NCBI RefSeq assembly: GCF_015767275.1
Contig: NZ_JADWMY010000001.1
Coordinates: 992,001 to 1,056,000 of the forward strand
Source of the DNA: Herbaspirillum sp. AP02
GTDB lineage: Bacteria > Pseudomonadota > Gammaproteobacteria > Burkholderiales > Burkholderiaceae_D
Reading direction: 5' to 3'
Length of the DNA stretch: 64,000 nt
Below the pieces are notes generated by a model, which was not told where the DNA came from, ran no database searches, and saw only the letters and a program-made list of their open reading frames with translations. Shown in pieces: positions 1 to 8,573 of the stretch. Both the position numbers and the translations under genes were made by a program. The number at the start of each line of letters is the position of its first letter. Positions within the stretch are counted from its first letter, which is position 1.

Positions 1-1191
1 GCGACCGGTTTCGCCGGTGGCGAACGGAGGCATGTTGTAGTGGAGCATGAAGCGGTCGGTGTATTCGCCCAGCAGGCCGTCGATCTTCTGCTCGTCACGG
101 GCGGTGCCCAGGGTCGCAATGACCAGTGCCTGGGTTTCGCCACGGGTGAACAGGGCCGAGCCGTGGGTACGCGGCAGCACGCCGGTACGGATCGAGATCG
201 GACGCACGGTGCGGGTGTCGCGACCATCGATGCGCGGTTCGCCTTCCAGGATCTGCGAACGCACGATCTTGGCTTCCAGGTCGAACAGGATGGAACCGAC
301 GTCAGACGAATCGGCAGCCACCGTGCCATTGGCAACGGCTTCGGCCACCAGGGCTTCGTTCACCTGGGCCGAGACCGCCTTCAGCTTCTCGGTACGGGCT
401 TGCTTGTCCTTGGTCTGATAGGCTTCGCGCAGCGGGCCTTCGGCCAGTTGCGACACGCGGGCGATCAGGGCTTCGTTCTTGGCCGGGGCAGTCCATTGGA
501 CTTCCGGCTTGCCACCTTCGCGCACCAGCGCGTGGATGGCTTCGATGACGGCCTTGGACTGGTCGTGACCGAACACGACCGCGCCCAGCATCACTTCTTC
601 GGACAGCTGTTCGGCTTCGGATTCCACCATCAGCACGGCGGTTTCGGTACCGGCCACCACCAGGTCCAGTTGCGAGGACTTCAGTTGGGTCTGGGTCGGG
701 TTCAGGACGTACTGGCCGTCGATGTAACCCACGCGGGCGGCGCCCACCGGGCCGTTGAAGGGGATGCCGGCCAGCGACAGGGCAGCCGAGGCGCCGATCA
801 TGGCGGGGATGTCCGGATCGATTTCAGGGTTCACCGACAGCACGTGGATGATCACCTGCACTTCGTTGAGGTAGCCTTCCGGGAACAGCGGGCGGATCGG
901 ACGATCGATCAGGCGCGAGGTCAGGGTTTCCTTTTCGGAGGGCTTGCCTTCACGCTTGAAGAAACCACCGGGGATACGGCCGGCAGCATAGGTCTTCTCG
1001 ATGTAGTCGACGGTCAGGGGGAAGAAGTCCTGGCCGGGCTTGGCTTCCTTGCGGGCCACCACGGTCGCCAGGATCACGGTGTCTTCCACCGAGACCACGA
1101 CGGCACCGGAGGCCTGGCGAGCGATTTCGCCGGTTTCCAGGGTGACTTGATGCTGACCGTACTGGAAGGTCTTGCTAACTTTATTGAACAC
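1..1191 (-). CDS. pnp: Polyribonucleotide nucleotidyltransferase (PNPase), 3'-truncated by window edge
   Basis: Phosphorolytic 3'-5' exoribonuclease of the degradosome, acting in the cytoplasm. Reading the minus strand from 1191 gives an open frame of 397 codons to the edge. It begins [20 protein letters not shown], the typical start of the first RNase PH-like domain, and at the edge it reads a recognisable PNPase stretch around [10 protein letters not shown] and GETGR. The start is GTG at 1191-1189, preceded by an AAGGAAAT ribosome site. About 300 C-terminal residues (second RNase PH domain remainder, KH and S1 domains) lie outside the window. It sits directly downstream of rpsO, the conserved rpsO-pnp order, so the pair is probably co-transcribed in part across the 1192-1516 spacer. 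Identification is firm. Confidence 0.97.
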   Translation of the reverse strand, partial: MFNKVSKTFQYGQHQVTLETGEIARQASGAVVVSVEDTVILATVVARKEAKPGQDFFPLTVDYIEKTYAAGRIPGGFFKREGKPSEKETLTSRLIDRPIRPLFPEGYLNEVQVIIHVLSVNPEIDPDIPAMIGASAALSLAGIPFNGPVGAARVGYIDGQYVLNPTQTQLKSSQLDLVVAGTETAVLMVESEAEQLSEEVMLGAVVFGHDQSKAVIEAIHALVREGGKPEVQWTAPAKNEALIARVSQLAEGPLREAYQTKDKQARTEKLKAVSAQVNEALVAEAVANGTVAADSSDVGSILFDLEAKIVRSQILEGEPRIDGRDTRTVRPISIRTGVLPRTHGSALFTRGETQALVIATLGTARDEQKIDGLLGEYTDRFMLHYNMPPFATGETGR

Positions 1192-1516
1192 GGTATTTCC
1201 TTTCTTTTATGGAGCCTGCCCCGACTGTGTCCGCGGTGCAGGGCTTCCTTTTGCCGACAGATTTTCAGGCGCTGTCGTTCACCTCACCACAGTGACCGGA
1301 GAATCCGGTCACTCACGACGAACGCGGCAGTCCGACTTCCGCGATGAAACGATGATGCATTCCTGCCCTGAGGGAGGGCGCCCTGCGCTTCGTTGAGCCC
1401 GGGCTCACGCCTGAGCTTGCCGAATCGCAAAAAACAAAATGCCCGCGTCAACGAGTGACGCAGGCATTTCATGGTGGTCCGGGGCATGCACCCCGGGACC
1501 CAGACGCGAAGTCAAA
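1192..1516 (-). other. rpsO-pnp intergenic region
   Basis: This 325-base spacer holds the rpsO terminator (1429-1468), a second GC-rich hairpin (about 1476-1500, arms GGTCC/CGGGG against CCCCG/GACC) and the pnp leader. In enterobacteria the pnp leader is an RNase III-processed autoregulatory target. A comparable role here is an inference; I did not find an obvious long double-stranded stem close to the GTG start. No gene is credible in this stretch. Confidence 0.5.
1429..1468 (-). terminator. Rho-independent terminator downstream of rpsO
   Basis: On the minus strand a stem of about 13 base pairs (AATGCCTGCGTCA against TTGACGCGGGCATT, one mismatch) is closed by a CTCG loop. It is followed by a T-rich run (TTGTTTTTT). 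It lies about 50 bases after the rpsO stop and before pnp, so it may partly separate the two genes. Confidence 0.85.
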
Positions 1517-1786
1517 TTACTTACGCAGACCGAGTTTCTCGATCAGGGCGCGGTAACGGTCGGCGTCCTTGTTCTTCAGGTAGGACAGCAGGCTCTTGCG
1601 ACGGTTGACCATCTTGATCAGGCCACGACGGGAGTGGTGATCCTTGACGTGGGCCTTGAAGTGGCCGTTCAGGTCGTTGATGCGTGCGGTCAGCAGCGCG
1701 ACTTGCACTTCCGGAGAACCGGTGTCGTTCGTGCCGCGGGCGTTTTCGGAGATAATGGCAGCCTTGGCTGCTTTTTCGATGGACAT
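1517..1786 (-). CDS. rpsO: 30S ribosomal protein S15
   Basis: Primary 16S rRNA-binding protein of the small-subunit platform. The 89-residue product has the exact family length and the diagnostic central segment [19 protein letters not shown], the rRNA contact helix. It ends with the usual basic tail LGLRK. An AAAGGT ribosome site precedes the ATG. It lies upstream of pnp, the canonical gene order. Confidence 0.98.
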   Translation of the reverse strand: MSIEKAAKAAIISENARGTNDTGSPEVQVALLTARINDLNGHFKAHVKDHHSRRGLIKMVNRRKSLLSYLKNKDADRYRALIEKLGLRK

Positions 1787-1998
1787 TGCTTTTACCTTTC
1801 ACAAGCGGTGTGCGGAGCGCCAAATGATGTGCCCTGCATACCGTGAACAAAAAATGAGAATCCGGCCAACTCGACCGGACGCGAAATTATATAGCAAAAA
1901 GCCATTCCAACCAACATTCGCAGACAGGATCACGCCTGGCCGCCCCCTCCGCCGGGGCGATGATGCGATACCGGAATGACAACAAGAGGAAATTGACC

Positions 1999-2523
1999 AT
2001 GAAGCAACGCTCCCCCTTCCTGCGCCGCACCCGCCCGCTGCTGGCCGCAGCCCTGCTGGCCAGCGCCGCATTGAGCGGCTGCGCCTCGCTGTTCCAGCCG
2101 CCCGTCTCACCTGGCGAGAGCGAAGAACAGGTCGTGGCACGCCTGGGCGCGCCCAGCAATGTGTATCCGGATGGCGACAGTCGCCTCTTCGAATACGCTG
2201 CCGGCGCCTTCGGCCAGTATCAGTACATGGCTCGCATCGGTCCCGATCACCGCCTGGTTTCCTACCAGCAAGTCTGGACCATCGAAAACTTCCGCGCCAT
2301 CCGTACCAAGCAGGACACCAAGCTCGACGTACTGCGCCGGGTCGGCCGCCCCACCGAAGTGACGCGCTATGCCCGCATCCCCTTCGAGGCCTGGAACTAC
2401 GGCTTCAAGGAAAGCGGCGTATGGAATTCGCAGATGACCGTCTACTTCACCGACCAGGGCATCGTGGAAAAGGTCGAGAACGGCCCCGACCCGCGCTTCG
2501 ACGACACCCGCTCGCGCTTCTGA
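1999..2523 (+). CDS. Outer-membrane lipoprotein with two BamE/SmpA-like repeats
   Basis: A 174-residue predicted lipoprotein. The signal peptide ends in a lipobox (LSGC, Cys28), which points to an outer-membrane anchor. Two copies of a short module of the SmpA/OmlA (BamE-like) type follow, each with a V-x-x-LG/VG-x-P turn: one around VVARLGAPSNVY, the other around LRRVGRPTEVTRY. Such proteins are often labelled outer-membrane assembly factor, but this is longer than true BamE and unlinked to bam genes, so the role is unknown. The start at 1999 is chosen because AGAGGA lies just upstream and the signal peptide then begins MKQRSPFLRR; an in-frame ATG at 1960 would add 13 unlikely residues. Confidence 0.75.
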   Translation: MKQRSPFLRRTRPLLAAALLASAALSGCASLFQPPVSPGESEEQVVARLGAPSNVYPDGDSRLFEYAAGAFGQYQYMARIGPDHRLVSYQQVWTIENFRAIRTKQDTKLDVLRRVGRPTEVTRYARIPFEAWNYGFKESGVWNSQMTVYFTDQGIVEKVENGPDPRFDDTRSRF

Positions 2524-2542
2524 TCCATCCGCCGCAGCCATG

Positions 2543-2580
2543 AAAAAGGCCGCCCGCTCTGCACTGCAGCGGGCGGCCTT
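2543..2580. terminator. Bidirectional terminator between lipoprotein gene and GntP permease gene
   Basis: An 11-bp GC-rich stem (GGCCGCCCGCT / AGCGGGCGGCC) lies between two convergent genes. It has an A-run on the left and TT on the right. The stronger T-tract is on the minus strand, so it mainly ends the permease transcript. Confidence 0.85.
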
Positions 2581-2603
2581 GTCACGAGGACGGTCGATCA
2601 GGC

Positions 2604-3956
2604 TCAGACCACGGTGGCCAGCGCCAGCGTGAACAGCAGGGCCAGCACCGAGACCAGCGTTTCCATCACGGTCCAGGTCTTGAAGGTCTGCGGCACGGTC
2701 ATGTTGAAATATTCCTTGACCAGCCAGAACCCGCCGTCATTGACGTGCGACAGGATCAGCGAACCGGCGCCGGTGGCCAGCACCATCAGTTCCGGACGCA
2801 CGCCACCGACGGTGGACACGATGGGCGCGACGATGCCGCAGGCGGTGGTCATGGCCACCGTGGCCGAACCGGTGGCCACGCGGATCAGCGCAGCCACGAA
2901 CCAGCCCAGGATCAGCGGCGACAGATGGGCATCGGTGGCGATCCCGACGATGGCCTTGGAAACGCCGCCATCCATCAGGATACGACCGAAGCCGGCACCC
3001 GCACCCACCACCAGCGTGATGCTGGCAATCGGCGCCAGACATTCGTTGGTGAACTTGAGGATCTGGTCGGCACCGAAGCCACGGGCACGACCGAAGGTCC
3101 AGAAGCTCACCAGGGTGGCGATCAGCAGCGCGATGACCGAGTTGCCGATCAGGCGCAGGAAGTCATTGGCGAAGGTCTTGGGCGCGAAGAACAGGTCGGC
3201 CCAGCTACCGATGAGCATCAGCGCCACCGGCAGCAGGATGGTGAACAGCGTAATGCCGAAGCCCGGCAGGTCACGGTCCTTCTTGCTGTCGTCGACGAAT
3301 TGCGAGATCAGTGGGTTGTCCGGATCGGGAATCACCACCTTGGAGATCAGCTTGCCGAAGATCGGGCCGGCGATGATGGCCGTAGGAATACCCACGATCA
3401 GCGCAAACAGGATGGTGCGACCGATATCGGCGCTATAGGCGGTCACCGCCAGCAGCGCCGCCGGGTGCGGCGGAATCAGACCGTGCACCACCGACAGGCC
3501 GGCCACCATGGGGATACCCACCAGCACCATGTTGGTACCGGTACGCTTGGCGACGTTGAAGGCGATCGGCACCAGCAGCACGAAACCGACTTCGAAGAAC
3601 ACCGGCAGACCGACGATGAAGGCTACCGTCATCATGGCCCAGTGCACGTTCTTTTCACCGAAGGCCTTGATCATGGTGTTGGCGATGCGCTCGGCACCAC
3701 CGGACTCGGCCATCATCTTGCCCAGCATGGTCCCCAGCCCCACCACCAGTGCGATGTGGCCCAGCGCACCACCGACACCCGTCTCGAAGGCCTTGACGAT
3801 ATTGCCCATGGGCATGCCGACAGCCAGGCCCAGCACCAGCGACACCACGATCAGGACGATGAACGGATTCATCTTGAATTTGGCGATCAGCACGATCAGT
3901 GCAATCACCGCTACCAGTGCATAGACCAGTAGCGCACTCCCTTGTACAGCCTCCAT
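2604..3956 (-). CDS. GntP-family permease (gluconate/D-serine transporter type)
   Basis: A 450-residue inner-membrane secondary transporter with about a dozen hydrophobic segments and the family's glycine- and proline-rich loops. GntP proteins move gluconate, but the family also includes the E. coli D-serine permease DsdX. The neighbours here (D-aminoacylase, RidA, D-serine-dehydratase-like enzyme) favour a D-amino acid or N-acyl-D-amino acid over gluconate; that substrate is an inference. The start MEAVQGSALL is chosen because GAGGAG lies 6 bases upstream; the longer open frame to 4073 adds non-membrane sequence. It is the last gene of the minus-strand operon and ends before the 2543-2580 terminator. 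Confidence 0.88.
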   Translation of the reverse strand: MEAVQGSALLVYALVAVIALIVLIAKFKMNPFIVLIVVSLVLGLAVGMPMGNIVKAFETGVGGALGHIALVVGLGTMLGKMMAESGGAERIANTMIKAFGEKNVHWAMMTVAFIVGLPVFFEVGFVLLVPIAFNVAKRTGTNMVLVGIPMVAGLSVVHGLIPPHPAALLAVTAYSADIGRTILFALIVGIPTAIIAGPIFGKLISKVVIPDPDNPLISQFVDDSKKDRDLPGFGITLFTILLPVALMLIGSWADLFFAPKTFANDFLRLIGNSVIALLIATLVSFWTFGRARGFGADQILKFTNECLAPIASITLVVGAGAGFGRILMDGGVSKAIVGIATDAHLSPLILGWFVAALIRVATGSATVAMTTACGIVAPIVSTVGGVRPELMVLATGAGSLILSHVNDGGFWLVKEYFNMTVPQTFKTWTVMETLVSVLALLFTLALATVV

Positions 3957-4077
3957 CTGTTGCTCCTCTTCAGAAGGTAAAAAGACACCCGCCGGCGATA
4001 CCACACCCCTGCCGGCAAACATGAACTGCCAAATCGAACAGAACTCTTGAAACCTTGAAATCATCCAAATCACTTAA

Positions 4078-4122
4078 ATGATTTATATGATTTATATGAT
4101 TTAGATTATTTGTATGATTTAT
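4078..4122. repeat. Five tandem copies of a 9-bp AT-rich unit
   Basis: The unit ATGATTTAT is repeated five times head to tail (copies 1, 2 and 5 exact; copy 3 ends in AG; copy 4 is ATTATTTGT). It lies in the 250-base gap between the ridA stop and the GntP start. It is strikingly AT-rich for this genome. Possible roles are an UP-like or phase-variable promoter spacer, a regulator site, or simple slippage. Confidence 0.9.
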
Positions 4123-4209
4123 ACGACCCAGGTCATTCGCTGCACCTGTGTCATCAGCAGGCTGCATCGGGATACTTGACGACCCCTTCGATGCCAGCCC
4201 GCCCGATCA

Positions 4210-4593
4210 TCAGCGCTTGAAGGCCACGCAATCGACCTCGACCTTGCAATCCACCACCATGCTCGACACCACGCAGGCGCGGGCCGGTGGATTGGCGCCA
4301 AAGTATTCCTTGAAGACCTTGTTGAAGGACTGGAAGTCGCGTGCGTCATCCAGCCAGACGCCACAGCGCACCACGTGCTCCGGTCCGTAGCCGGCTTCCT
4401 TCAGGATTGCCAGCACGTTCTGGATGGCCTTGTGCGATTGCGCCACGATGCCGCCATCGATCACTTCGCCGTTTTCCATGGCCACCTGGCCCGACACGTA
4501 CAACCAGCCGTCAGCGGCCACTGCGCGTGCGAAGGGCAGATGCTGACCACCGGTACCGCTGCCACCTTCCACGCCAAATCGTTGAATACTCAT
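4210..4593 (-). CDS. RidA/YjgF/YER057c-family enamine/imine deaminase
   Basis: A 127-residue RidA-family protein. The family hydrolyses reactive 2-aminoacrylate and related enamines released by PLP enzymes such as serine/threonine dehydratases. The conserved arginine in PPARACVV falls at residue 105, the same number as the catalytic Arg of E. coli RidA. The start MSIQRFG is preceded by AAGGAG; an upstream ATG would add eight residues. It lies in the operon between D-aminoacylase and the GntP permease, and near a DSD1-like dehydratase that would generate its substrate. That arrangement gives it a coherent detoxifying or finishing role. Confidence 0.88.
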   Translation of the reverse strand: MSIQRFGVEGGSGTGGQHLPFARAVAADGWLYVSGQVAMENGEVIDGGIVAQSHKAIQNVLAILKEAGYGPEHVVRCGVWLDDARDFQSFNKVFKEYFGANPPARACVVSSMVVDCKVEVDCVAFKR

Positions 4594-4665
4594 TGCTGCT
4601 CCTTCACTTTGATTCACATTGAAACTTAAAGAACTGAAAAAACTTAAAAGCCTGGCTCGACGCGT

Positions 4666-6156
4666 TCAGGCGGCTTCCTTCTGCAATTTGCGCGCCAGGA
4701 AGCGACCCGAGCGCGCAGCGGTGGCCTGCTTGTCCTGGCCGCGATAGGCCAGCTGGCCGTTGACCCAGACCCCCTCGATACCGTGTGCCGGCTGCATCGG
4801 ATCGGTAAAGCTGGCCGCGTCGCGGATGGTCTCGGCATCGAACAGCACCAGGTCGGCGTGATAGCCCACTCGCACGAAGCCGCGCAGGTCCAGTCCGAAG
4901 CGCTGCGCCGACAGGCCGGTCATCTTGTGCACGGCGGTGGCCAGCGAGAACAGCTTCTGTTCGCGGCTGTAATACCCCAGCACGCGCGGGAAGGCACCCC
5001 ACAGGCGCGGGTGCGGCAGCGGATCGTTGGGCAGACCGTCGGAACCGACCACGGTGGCCGGGTGCGACAGGATGCGATTGACATCGTCATCGGACATGCA
5101 GTGATAGACCGCGCCGGCCGGCATCAGGCGCCCGGCCGCCGTATTCAGGTCCACACCCCACTCGGCGGCGATCTGCTTCAACATCTTGCTGCCCTGCTCC
5201 GGATGCGGCTCGGACCAGGTGACCTGGATGTCGTAGTCGGCCGTCACCTGCTTCAGATCCAGCGTGGACGAGCTGGCGGTATAGGGATAGCAGTCACAGC
5301 CCACGTGCTGGTGCCGCGCTGCTGCCTCCAGCGCCTGCAGCACTTCGCTGCTGCGGCCCCAATTTTCCACGCCTGCGCACTTCAGATGCGAGATCACCAC
5401 CGGCACGCGGGCTTGCTTGCCGATGCGGAAGGACTCGTCCATGGCGTCGAGGATGTCGGCGAATTCGCTGCGCAGGTGGGTGGCATACATGCCGCCGAAC
5501 TCGGCCAGCGGTTCAGCCAGGGACAGCACCTCTTCGGTGGGCGCATTGATGGCATTGCCGTAGGCCAGACCCGTAGAGAGGCCCAGCGCGCCATGCTCCA
5601 GTGCCTCGCGCAACTGGGCGCGCATGCCGTCGATTTCGCCCTGCGTGGCAGCGCGATCCAGGCGGTCCATATGGTTGTTGCGCAGGGCCGTGTGGCCGAC
5701 CAGCGCGGCCACGTTGATGGACGGTTGCGCGGCATTGACTGCCTCGACATAGCTGGCGAAGGTCGGATAGTGGAAGGCCTCGGCCTTGCCCAGCAGATTC
5801 ATCGGGTCCGGCGGATCGGCCTTGAGCGTCACCGGCGCGGCGCTGATGCCGCAATTGCCGACCACGACCGTGGTCACGCCCTGCGAGAGCTTGGGGAACA
5901 TCTCCGGGGTACGGATGACATTGGTGTCGTCATGTGTATGCACGTCGATGAAGCCCGGCGAGAGTACGCGGCCGGTGGCATCGATCTCCTGCCCGGCGTG
6001 CCAGTGGTCGAGCTGGCCGATGGCGGCGATGCGTCCCTTGTGGACGGCCACGTCGAGCACCTGGGGCTCGGCGCCGGAACCGTCGATCACCAGGGCGTGA
6101 CGGAACAGGGTGTCGCAGCGACGCTCCCCGTCCTCGGTATGGGTGGTGGATATCAT
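4666..6156 (-). CDS. N-acyl-D-amino acid deacylase (D-aminoacylase), amidohydrolase family
   Basis: A 496-residue zinc amidohydrolase predicted to hydrolyse N-acyl-D-amino acids to D-amino acid plus carboxylate. The metal-site HTH lies at residues 73-75 (DVHTHDDTNV). The Cys that marks D-aminoacylases is at residue 102 (VVGNCGISAAP). Later metal or catalytic histidines are in ATHLRSE and ISHLKCAG. The length fits the family. The start at 6156 follows GGGAG and leaves one base after the stop of the upstream rpiR-type gene, implying translational coupling. Extending to 6204 would run into the rpiR reading frame. The exact acyl-amino acid is unknown. Confidence 0.92.
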   Translation of the reverse strand: MISTTHTEDGERRCDTLFRHALVIDGSGAEPQVLDVAVHKGRIAAIGQLDHWHAGQEIDATGRVLSPGFIDVHTHDDTNVIRTPEMFPKLSQGVTTVVVGNCGISAAPVTLKADPPDPMNLLGKAEAFHYPTFASYVEAVNAAQPSINVAALVGHTALRNNHMDRLDRAATQGEIDGMRAQLREALEHGALGLSTGLAYGNAINAPTEEVLSLAEPLAEFGGMYATHLRSEFADILDAMDESFRIGKQARVPVVISHLKCAGVENWGRSSEVLQALEAAARHQHVGCDCYPYTASSSTLDLKQVTADYDIQVTWSEPHPEQGSKMLKQIAAEWGVDLNTAAGRLMPAGAVYHCMSDDDVNRILSHPATVVGSDGLPNDPLPHPRLWGAFPRVLGYYSREQKLFSLATAVHKMTGLSAQRFGLDLRGFVRVGYHADLVLFDAETIRDAASFTDPMQPAHGIEGVWVNGQLAYRGQDKQATAARSGRFLARKLQKEAA

Positions 6157-6157
6157 G

Positions 6158-7042
6158 TCAGTCTCCCAGCGGCTGGTGCAGGTCGCCCCCGCCGCGATGT
6201 GCATCGAGCACGTACTTGAGGCGGCGCAGCCGTTCCTGGCTGCTTTCCTTGTGCAGCAGGGCCAGCTCCAGCACCAGCATGTCCAGCGTCGCCATCATGG
6301 CGTAGCGCGACGAGGACGGTTTGAAAATCAGGTCGGTTTCCAGCGTCTTGATGGGCAAGAGCACATCGGCCAGCCGCGCCAGTGGCGAACCCAGGGCGGT
6401 GATGGCAATCAGCTTGACGCCGTATTCCCGCGCCACCTCGCAACTGGCCAGCAGTTCCGGCACGCTACCGGTGGTGGAGAAGACCAGCAGCACGTCTTCC
6501 TTGTCCAGAGTGGCGGCCACCATCTTCTGCAGCACCGCATCGTGGTAGGTCGCTACCGGTCGCCCCAGGCGCACCAGGCGATAGCGCGCCTCGTCGGACA
6601 TCATGGTCGAGCCGCCCCCCATGCCGAAGCAGTAGATCATGCGCGCACCCTGCAGCAGGTGCGCGGCCTGCATCAGCATGTCGGGGTTGAGCATGGCGCG
6701 GTTCAGTTCCAGCACCGCATGGATGTCGCGGTAGACCACGTCGGCCAGTTCCGGCGGCTGTTCCGACGGCAGCGTCTTGGCGCCGTCGAAGAAACGCTGC
6801 CCCACCGCTACCGCCTGCGCCAGCAGGAACTTGAATTCGCGCACGTCGCGGCAACCCATGGCCTTGGCAAAGCGCGTCACGCTGGCCACCGATACCCCGG
6901 CCTTCTCGGCCAGCTCACCGATGCTGGCGCTGGCTGCGGCCGACAGGTCGCCCAGGATGGCTTCTGCCACCTTCTGTTCGGCCAGTCGCAAGGTGCTGCT
7001 ACGTTCGCTGATGCGGGAAATGATGTCCAATGTCTGCGCCAT
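6158..7042 (-). CDS. MurR/RpiR-family transcriptional regulator
   Basis: A 294-residue regulator. It has an N-terminal RpiR-type helix-turn-helix (around residues 38-66, ASIGELAEKAGVSVASVTRF) and a C-terminal SIS sugar-phosphate-binding domain (about 125-270, including YCFGMGGGSTMMSDEARYRL and LVFSTTGSVPELL). It is the first gene of the minus-strand operon and faces the plus-strand DSD1-like/kinase operon, so it probably controls both from the 7043-7200 region. SIS domains sense phosphosugars, which fits the sugar kinase gene nearby better than a free amino acid; the true inducer is unknown. Confidence 0.92.
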   Translation of the reverse strand: MAQTLDIISRISERSSTLRLAEQKVAEAILGDLSAAASASIGELAEKAGVSVASVTRFAKAMGCRDVREFKFLLAQAVAVGQRFFDGAKTLPSEQPPELADVVYRDIHAVLELNRAMLNPDMLMQAAHLLQGARMIYCFGMGGGSTMMSDEARYRLVRLGRPVATYHDAVLQKMVAATLDKEDVLLVFSTTGSVPELLASCEVAREYGVKLIAITALGSPLARLADVLLPIKTLETDLIFKPSSSRYAMMATLDMLVLELALLHKESSQERLRRLKYVLDAHRGGGDLHQPLGD

Positions 7043-7116
7043 GGGGTGGAATGATCAGGCCGGCGAGCCCCAAAAAAGCGCATGCCGGATGCACCAAAAA
7101 AGGACTGTGAAAATAA

Positions 7117-7153
7117 TTTATGTTATTTACTAACACGGCGTAAACATAGTAAA
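7117..7153. promoter_or_regulatory. Candidate RpiR operator in divergent promoter region
   Basis: The AT-rich 158-base gap between two divergent operons contains TTTATGTTATTTAC and, ten bases after it begins to close, GTAAACATAGTAAA. Their outer four bases form matching inverted half-sites (TTTA...TTAC). The symmetry is imperfect, so this is a guess based on position and composition. Confidence 0.35.
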
Positions 7154-7200
7154 TTCAAGGATATTATTACGTCAATCCTAATTTAACAGGAATTAATACG

Positions 7201-8493
7201 ATGAATGATACAAACTACCACGGACCTTACCAACCAGGCATCGTCGACCCGCTCAACAAGGGTCTGGGCGCCCTGCCCCAGCCCCTGTCGCCGCAGCAGG
7301 CCGGCAACGTGCGCTGGAACCTGCTCAACGAGGACATCAGCCTGCCGGCCGCGGTGTTGTATGAAGAAAAGATCGCCCACAACCTGAAGTGGATGCAGGA
7401 ATTTGTCGGCCAATACCAGGTCAAGCTGGCTCCGCACGGCAAGACCACCATGGCGCCCAAGCTGTTTGCGCGCCAGCTCGACACGGGCGCCTGGGGCATC
7501 ACCCTGGCCACTGCGCACCAGACCCTGGCGGCCTATCATCACGGCGTGCGCCGGGTGATCATGGCCAACCAGCTGGTGGGCAAGCGCAACATGGCCATCA
7601 TCTCGGAGCTGCTGGCCGACCCCTCGTTCGAATTCTTCTGTCTGGTCGATTCCGCCGACCTGGTGGAGCAGCTCGGCCGCTTCTTCGCCGAGCGTAAGCA
7701 AACCCTGAACGTACTGCTGGAACTGGGCCCGGCCGGCGGTCGCACCGGCGTGCGCGATGCCGCCCAGCAGGCGGCTGTGCTGGCAGAGATCGAACGCTGG
7801 GACAGCCTTGCCCTGGCCGGGGTAGAAGTGTATGAAGGCGTGCTCAAGGAAGAGGTCGATATCCGCCGCTTCCTGCAGCGCGCCGTGGCCTGCATCGGCG
7901 AACTGGCCGCGCAGGGCAAGCTGGCGCGCCGTCTGGCGCACGGTCCGGCGGTGCTGACCGGGGCCGGCTCGGCCTGGTACGACGTGGTGGCCGAAGAGTT
8001 CGGCCAGGCCGACATTGGTGCGGCCCTGGACGTGGTGCTGCGCCCGGGCTGCTACCTGACCCACGACGTGGGCATCTACCGCGCCGCGCAGGCCCAGATC
8101 CAGGTGCGCAATCCGGTGGCGCACAGCATGCGCAGCCAGTTGCAGCCTGCACTGCAGTTGTGGGCCTACGTGCAATCCATCCCGGAAAGCGACAAGGCCA
8201 TCATCGCCCTGGGCAAGCGCGACGCCGCCTTCGACGCCGGCCTGCCGGCGCCGGTGACGCGCTTCCGACCGGGCCATGACACCCAGCCGCAGGCCACGCC
8301 AGCACACTGGGAAGTCACCGGCATGATGGACCAGCACGCCTACCTGAAGATCGCCGCAGGCGACGACATCAAGGTGGGCGACATGATCGCCTTCGACATC
8401 TCGCACCCCTGCCTGACCTTCGACAAGTGGCGTCATCTGGTGGTGGTGGATGCGCGCTTCGATGTCACCGACATCGTGCAGACCTTCTTCTGA
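7201..8493 (+). CDS. D-serine dehydratase-like / D-threonine aldolase-like PLP enzyme (alanine racemase fold)
   Basis: A 430-residue fold-type III PLP enzyme of the DSD1/D-threonine aldolase group. These act on D-serine, D-threonine or related amino acids, usually with a second metal. Lys81 in KLAPHGKTTMAPK is the likely Schiff-base lysine. The C-terminal His402-x-Cys404 (FDISHPCLTF) matches the metal-binding pair of this group. The start at 7201 has AGGA about nine bases upstream. It is the first gene of the plus-strand arm of the D-amino acid locus, followed by a sugar kinase. Whether it acts as dehydratase, aldolase or deaminase cannot be told from sequence. Confidence 0.87.
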   Translation: MNDTNYHGPYQPGIVDPLNKGLGALPQPLSPQQAGNVRWNLLNEDISLPAAVLYEEKIAHNLKWMQEFVGQYQVKLAPHGKTTMAPKLFARQLDTGAWGITLATAHQTLAAYHHGVRRVIMANQLVGKRNMAIISELLADPSFEFFCLVDSADLVEQLGRFFAERKQTLNVLLELGPAGGRTGVRDAAQQAAVLAEIERWDSLALAGVEVYEGVLKEEVDIRRFLQRAVACIGELAAQGKLARRLAHGPAVLTGAGSAWYDVVAEEFGQADIGAALDVVLRPGCYLTHDVGIYRAAQAQIQVRNPVAHSMRSQLQPALQLWAYVQSIPESDKAIIALGKRDAAFDAGLPAPVTRFRPGHDTQPQATPAHWEVTGMMDQHAYLKIAAGDDIKVGDMIAFDISHPCLTFDKWRHLVVVDARFDVTDIVQTFF

Positions 8494-8573
8494 GGGCGAC
8501 CGCTTTATCCCGGTTTTTATCCCGCTTTTTATTCAGTGTCGTCCCACGTACTTCGACTTCGTTTCAGCACAAC

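Noticed and set aside
40-1347. A 435-residue plus-strand open frame over pnp
   Set aside because: Shadow frame produced by high GC; composition is His/Gly/Gln-rich and the minus strand reads an unmistakable PNPase.
4783-6219. A 478-residue plus-strand open frame
   Set aside because: Antisense to the D-aminoacylase gene, with shadow-type composition.
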